Source: Alphaproteobacteria bacterium (lineage in GTDB: Bacteria; Pseudomonadota; Alphaproteobacteria; CAAGCB01; CAG-977). Taken from it: 64,000 bases of DNA. Location: assembly GCA_900768845.1 (NCBI GenBank), contig CAAGEK010000065.1, forward strand, positions 28,121 to 92,120, read 5' to 3'. A model generated the notes under the pieces. That model was not told the DNA's origin. It did not search any database and worked only from the letters and a program-made list of their open reading frames with translations. The first letter of the stretch is position 1, and each line of letters starts with the position of its first letter. Below, piece after piece: positions 61,277 to 64,000 of this stretch. The position numbers were made by a program, and so were the translations under genes.

Positions 61277-61848
61277 GGCGCAAAACCTCTTCTTTCGACG
61301 ATTTTCCCCTGTCGAACGGCAACGCTCCGTTTTTCCGCCGGTGTGATGCGGCGGGATGCGACAAGGCGGGGGAATATCGCGCTCCGAAAGACAGAAGTTT
61401 GAAGGATTATTTCTGGTTTTGTCTGGAACACGTTCAGGAATACAACAAAAATTGGGATTATTACGCCGGAATGTCGCCCGAAGAGATTGAAGCCTACATC
61501 CGTCACGACATAGGCTGGCAACGTCCGACGTGGAAACTGGGCGAAAGACCTTCGCAGATGTATCATTACATTGACCCGCTGAATATGCGGTCGGAGTTTT
61601 CCCCCGAAAAGGGGTATGACGGTCGGGACAACGCCCCTTGCGCGCCGAACGTCGATCCGTCGCTGGCGGAAGCGGCCAAGATGTTGGAACTGGAATTTCC
61701 GTTGAACGTAAAACAGGTGAAGATGAATTACAAACGTTTGGCCAAAGCGTTTCATCCCGATTCGAACGGCGGCGACAAAGACGCGGAAGAGAAATTTAAA
61801 AGCGTCGCGGAAGCCTATCGTCTGATTATGGCTTTTTTAAAGGCTTGA
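61273..61848 (+). CDS. C-terminal J-domain protein
   Basis: A 191-aa protein. Residues 1-120 have a conserved alphaproteobacterial region (CDAAGCDKAGEYRAPKDRSL, then FCLEHVQEYNKNWDYYAGMS). The last 60 residues form a J domain with the HPD motif in KRLAKAFHPDSNGGDK, which should stimulate a DnaK ATPase. It is the end of the aro-linked unit and converges with the DUF262 gene 2 bp away. Confidence 0.88.
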   Translation: MRRKTSSFDDFPLSNGNAPFFRRCDAAGCDKAGEYRAPKDRSLKDYFWFCLEHVQEYNKNWDYYAGMSPEEIEAYIRHDIGWQRPTWKLGERPSQMYHYIDPLNMRSEFSPEKGYDGRDNAPCAPNVDPSLAEAAKMLELEFPLNVKQVKMNYKRLAKAFHPDSNGGDKDAEEKFKSVAEAYRLIMAFLKA

Positions 61849-61850
61849 AA

Positions 61851-62933
61851 TCATTTGTTCGATTTTACGGCGTTGCATTTTTTGCATAACATTTGGCAAT
61901 TTTCCGCCGTTGTTTTGCCGCCTTTGCTCCACGGAATGATGTGATCGCCTTGCATATCGCCGATGTCAAACGGTAAAGAGCATTTATTGCAAATTCCGTT
62001 TTGACGTTCATATGCTTCACGTTTCATTTTGTCGGAAAAGGCGCGGATGTTCAAAGCCCTTTCATCTTCGGACAGCAAATATTCGTAAACGCCTTTTTTA
62101 TTTGTTACGTCTTCGTCTTCCATCAACGAAGCGGTTTGCCGTTCAAAGGATTTGGAATCGTAATTTTGCGCACCGTATGAATTATACAAAATCCCCCATT
62201 CGATTCCTTTCATTTCTTTGCGGTAACAGGGAAAGATAACTTGAATCCAATTGATAACGTTTTGAAAATACAGCCATAATTCATTTGCGTTCGGATCGTG
62301 TTGATGAATTGACATATATTCCTCGATTTCGGAGTTGCTGATCCATTTCAGAGCCGTTTCCAGATAATCTTGCCGTATTGTAGAGCCGTTGATGTATTTA
62401 TTTGCGATTTGATACGCGGCACAGGCCGTTTTGCTGAAGTGACGTTTTGCGTCGGTCAGCCATTCTCCGGTATAAACGGCGTTGCGCAATTCTTGAGCGG
62501 TTAATTTTTCTCCGGCCGTATTAATGACTTTGAACCAATCGAGTTTTTCTTTGTCATTTCCTTCACAAATGTAAATCATTAAACGGTAATCCAAAATTTC
62601 ATTTTGTTCCGTTCGTGTCAGGTTATGAAAATATTTATGATTTAGTGAAAAATCGCCGTTAATGTATTGGCACAGGCTTAACGTTCTTTGTTGCCCGTCT
62701 AAAACTTCAAACGAACCGTTTTCGTTTTTTATCCAATACATAACGTTTAACGGGAAATTTTTAACGACCGTTTCAATGACGGCGTTTCGTTCTTTGTCTT
62801 TATAAATAAATTCGCGCTGGTACTTCGGACGGACGTTTAATGTGCCGCGATAAGCGTACACGCCTTCTTCTTCGCTGTTTTTGTATCCGTCGAAAACTTC
62901 TCTAACCGGAATTTCATGCAGTTCTATTTTCAT
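61851..62933 (-). CDS. DUF262 protein with C-terminal HNH nuclease
   Basis: A 360-aa protein. The N-terminal ParB-like DUF262 domain has NVRPKYQREFIYKDKERNAV and SFEVLDGQQRTLSLCQYING (DGQQR nucleotide-binding motif). The last 55 residues are an HNH domain (NGICNKCSLPFDIGDMQGDH, then AENCQMLCKKCNAVKSNK). Related GmrSD-type proteins cut modified DNA. It overlaps the adenine-methyltransferase gene by 4 bp, so the pair is an operon, probably restriction-modification-like or self/non-self discrimination. Confidence 0.82.
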   Translation of the reverse strand: MKIELHEIPVREVFDGYKNSEEEGVYAYRGTLNVRPKYQREFIYKDKERNAVIETVVKNFPLNVMYWIKNENGSFEVLDGQQRTLSLCQYINGDFSLNHKYFHNLTRTEQNEILDYRLMIYICEGNDKEKLDWFKVINTAGEKLTAQELRNAVYTGEWLTDAKRHFSKTACAAYQIANKYINGSTIRQDYLETALKWISNSEIEEYMSIHQHDPNANELWLYFQNVINWIQVIFPCYRKEMKGIEWGILYNSYGAQNYDSKSFERQTASLMEDEDVTNKKGVYEYLLSEDERALNIRAFSDKMKREAYERQNGICNKCSLPFDIGDMQGDHIIPWSKGGKTTAENCQMLCKKCNAVKSNK

Positions 62934-63973
62934 TTCATTTTTCTCCTTTTAATGAATAATCGCTTATATATTTTATTTCCGTACACTAACGGTTGGGCAA
63001 CACGACTTTCGGAAATCCATAAGCCATTGGACGCTCCTTTTCCTTCGCTTTCCGTCGCTCCCAATATTTCAAACTGATCCGGATTGTATTTATCCAGAAA
63101 AGTAATCGGAACACCCATCACGCCGTCATAATCCATTGGAATTTCATTTGTTTTATTGATATTGATAGCATTGTAATTATCGTATTTAGGATATTCTTCG
63201 GGGGTGTATTTTTTATATAAAATCAAGTCTTCGTGACGTTTCGTCGTTTCAATGTTTGTGAACCAAGCAACGCCGGAAACACGAATTTTTCCTTTTTGAT
63301 GAGAAGATGCCGTTGCGTAATCTTCGTAATATGACGCGAAAAAAGCAGCACCTCCTTTGAAACCGTATCCCAACCATATTTGATTGTTTTTTATAAGTTT
63401 GAAAATATCTTTGTATGTTATTGCATTTTGATGGCCAACAATAATAAAACGCTTTTTGTATTCAACCAACTGAGCCACATATTCGCGGAATAAGGAAAAC
63501 GGCGGATTCGTTACGACGATATCGGATTGCTTGAGCAATTCTGTACATTCCGGAGATCTGAAATCACCGTTTTCTTCTAAAACGGTTAAAATGTTCTTAT
63601 TGTTTTTCAACAAGATTTCAACATCTGACAAACCGGTTGCACCGTTTCCCGTTTCGTCTTTCACTTCGGTAATTTCGATTTTAAAAGCCTGCTTACCGCT
63701 TAATCTGTCAAAAAGCGGCAATTCCGTTCCCATGACGGGCGAACCGGAATAACACGTTGCTATTAATTTTTTTAAACCGAGAAAATTGAAATTCGATGCG
63801 AAATATTTAAAGAAATTGCTCTCATACGGATCGTCGCAATTACAAAAAACCGTTTTTCCTTTGAAGTATTGGCGGTAATGGGAAAGTTCTTTTTCTATAT
63901 CTTCCAACTGAGTATAAAATTCGTCCTTTTTATTGCGCTTCGCCTTTTGAAGGAGGAGATTATCACTTTTTCT
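62930..63973 (-). CDS. EcoRI-family adenine-specific DNA methyltransferase, 5'-truncated
   Basis: About 347 codons present. The frame is open to the poly-G run and reads NLLLQKAKRNKKDEFYTQ before LEDIEKELSHYRQYF, so the true start is beyond the window. It has VFCNCDDPYESNFFKYFASN, and the catalytic VVTNPPFSLFREYV (NPPF) of N6-adenine methyltransferases. The EcoRI-methylase-like family is frequent in mobile DNA with a partner such as the DUF262-HNH protein next to it. A TTG in the middle is not the real start. Confidence 0.85.
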   Translation of the reverse strand, partial: RKSDNLLLQKAKRNKKDEFYTQLEDIEKELSHYRQYFKGKTVFCNCDDPYESNFFKYFASNFNFLGLKKLIATCYSGSPVMGTELPLFDRLSGKQAFKIEITEVKDETGNGATGLSDVEILLKNNKNILTVLEENGDFRSPECTELLKQSDIVVTNPPFSLFREYVAQLVEYKKRFIIVGHQNAITYKDIFKLIKNNQIWLGYGFKGGAAFFASYYEDYATASSHQKGKIRVSGVAWFTNIETTKRHEDLILYKKYTPEEYPKYDNYNAININKTNEIPMDYDGVMGVPITFLDKYNPDQFEILGATESEGKGASNGLWISESRVAQPLVYGNKIYKRLFIKRRKMK

Positions 63974-63974
63974 A

Positions 63975-64000
63975 GGGGGGGGGGGGGGGGGGGGGGGGGG
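63975..64000. other. Poly-G run at the window end
   Basis: Twenty-six G residues follow TCTA at the contig edge, truncating the methyltransferase. This looks like an assembly or sequencing artefact (two-colour chemistry reads dark cycles as G), not biology. Confidence 0.8.

Overview
The window looks like chromosomal DNA from an uncultured alphaproteobacterium, probably a metagenome contig. The F1 half of ATP synthase (atpH-A-G-D-C) stands apart from any F0 genes, and the order lptF-lptD-surA-rsmA and many short ATGA overlaps fit that class. The genus is not recognised. Both window edges cut genes, and the right edge ends in a 26-base poly-G run that is probably artefactual.

Region 1 (1-13170) is the early half of a Mu-like transposable prophage, read mainly on the minus strand. 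From right to left it carries a 99-aa membrane protein and an XRE repressor (both plus strand), an operator/promoter region, a Ner-like regulator that appears frameshifted, small unknowns, MuA transposase, MuB ATPase, two DNA-binding proteins, a DUF3164 protein, a Bro-N antirepressor, a GemA/gp16-like protein, a Mor-like activator, then TraR/DksA, DUF2730 and VpaChn25_0724-type proteins running off the left edge. Between the Mor-like gene and the TraR gene sits an AT-rich three-gene cassette with its own promoter and terminator. It encodes an HNH effector, a small middle component and a DUF2326 SMC-like ATPase, which matches an ABC-three-component (ABC-3C) conflict system.

Region 2 (13170-20410) holds tRNA-Ser(CGA), a Bcp peroxiredoxin, SlyX, three unknown proteins (one with a HExxH motif), IF-1, a TerB-like protein, a cold-shock protein and YajQ. 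Two decayed IS200/IS605-type elements flank the block.

Region 3 (20548-41505) is the most unusual part. Minus-strand genes encode a type IVb (R64 thin-pilus type) set: a TcpQ-domain lipoprotein, PilN secretin, PilO, PilP, PilQ ATPase and PilR membrane protein, with a large OmpA-like envelope protein. Divergently from a 320-bp spacer run VirB2-like pilin, VirB3-like and VirB4-like ATPase genes, then three VirB5/TrbJ-like secreted proteins and two further secreted proteins. I infer one composite machine that joins a T4bP outer-membrane and assembly platform to VirB2/3/4/5-type conjugation parts. The pil block is interrupted by a 1.9-kb gene-free stretch containing eight 67-bp tandem repeats that look like a duplicated terminator.

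Region 4 (41932-61848) is housekeeping: a membrane spermidine-synthase-like protein, F1 ATP synthase (with an unusual roughly 80-residue insertion in gamma), a MATE transporter, folD, yggU, yggT, rsmA, surA, lptD, lptF, xerD, aroK, aroB, a DUF2889 protein and a J-domain protein. Region 5 (61851-64000) is a DUF262-HNH protein plus an EcoRI-family adenine methyltransferase cut by the contig end, probably a modification-linked defence pair.
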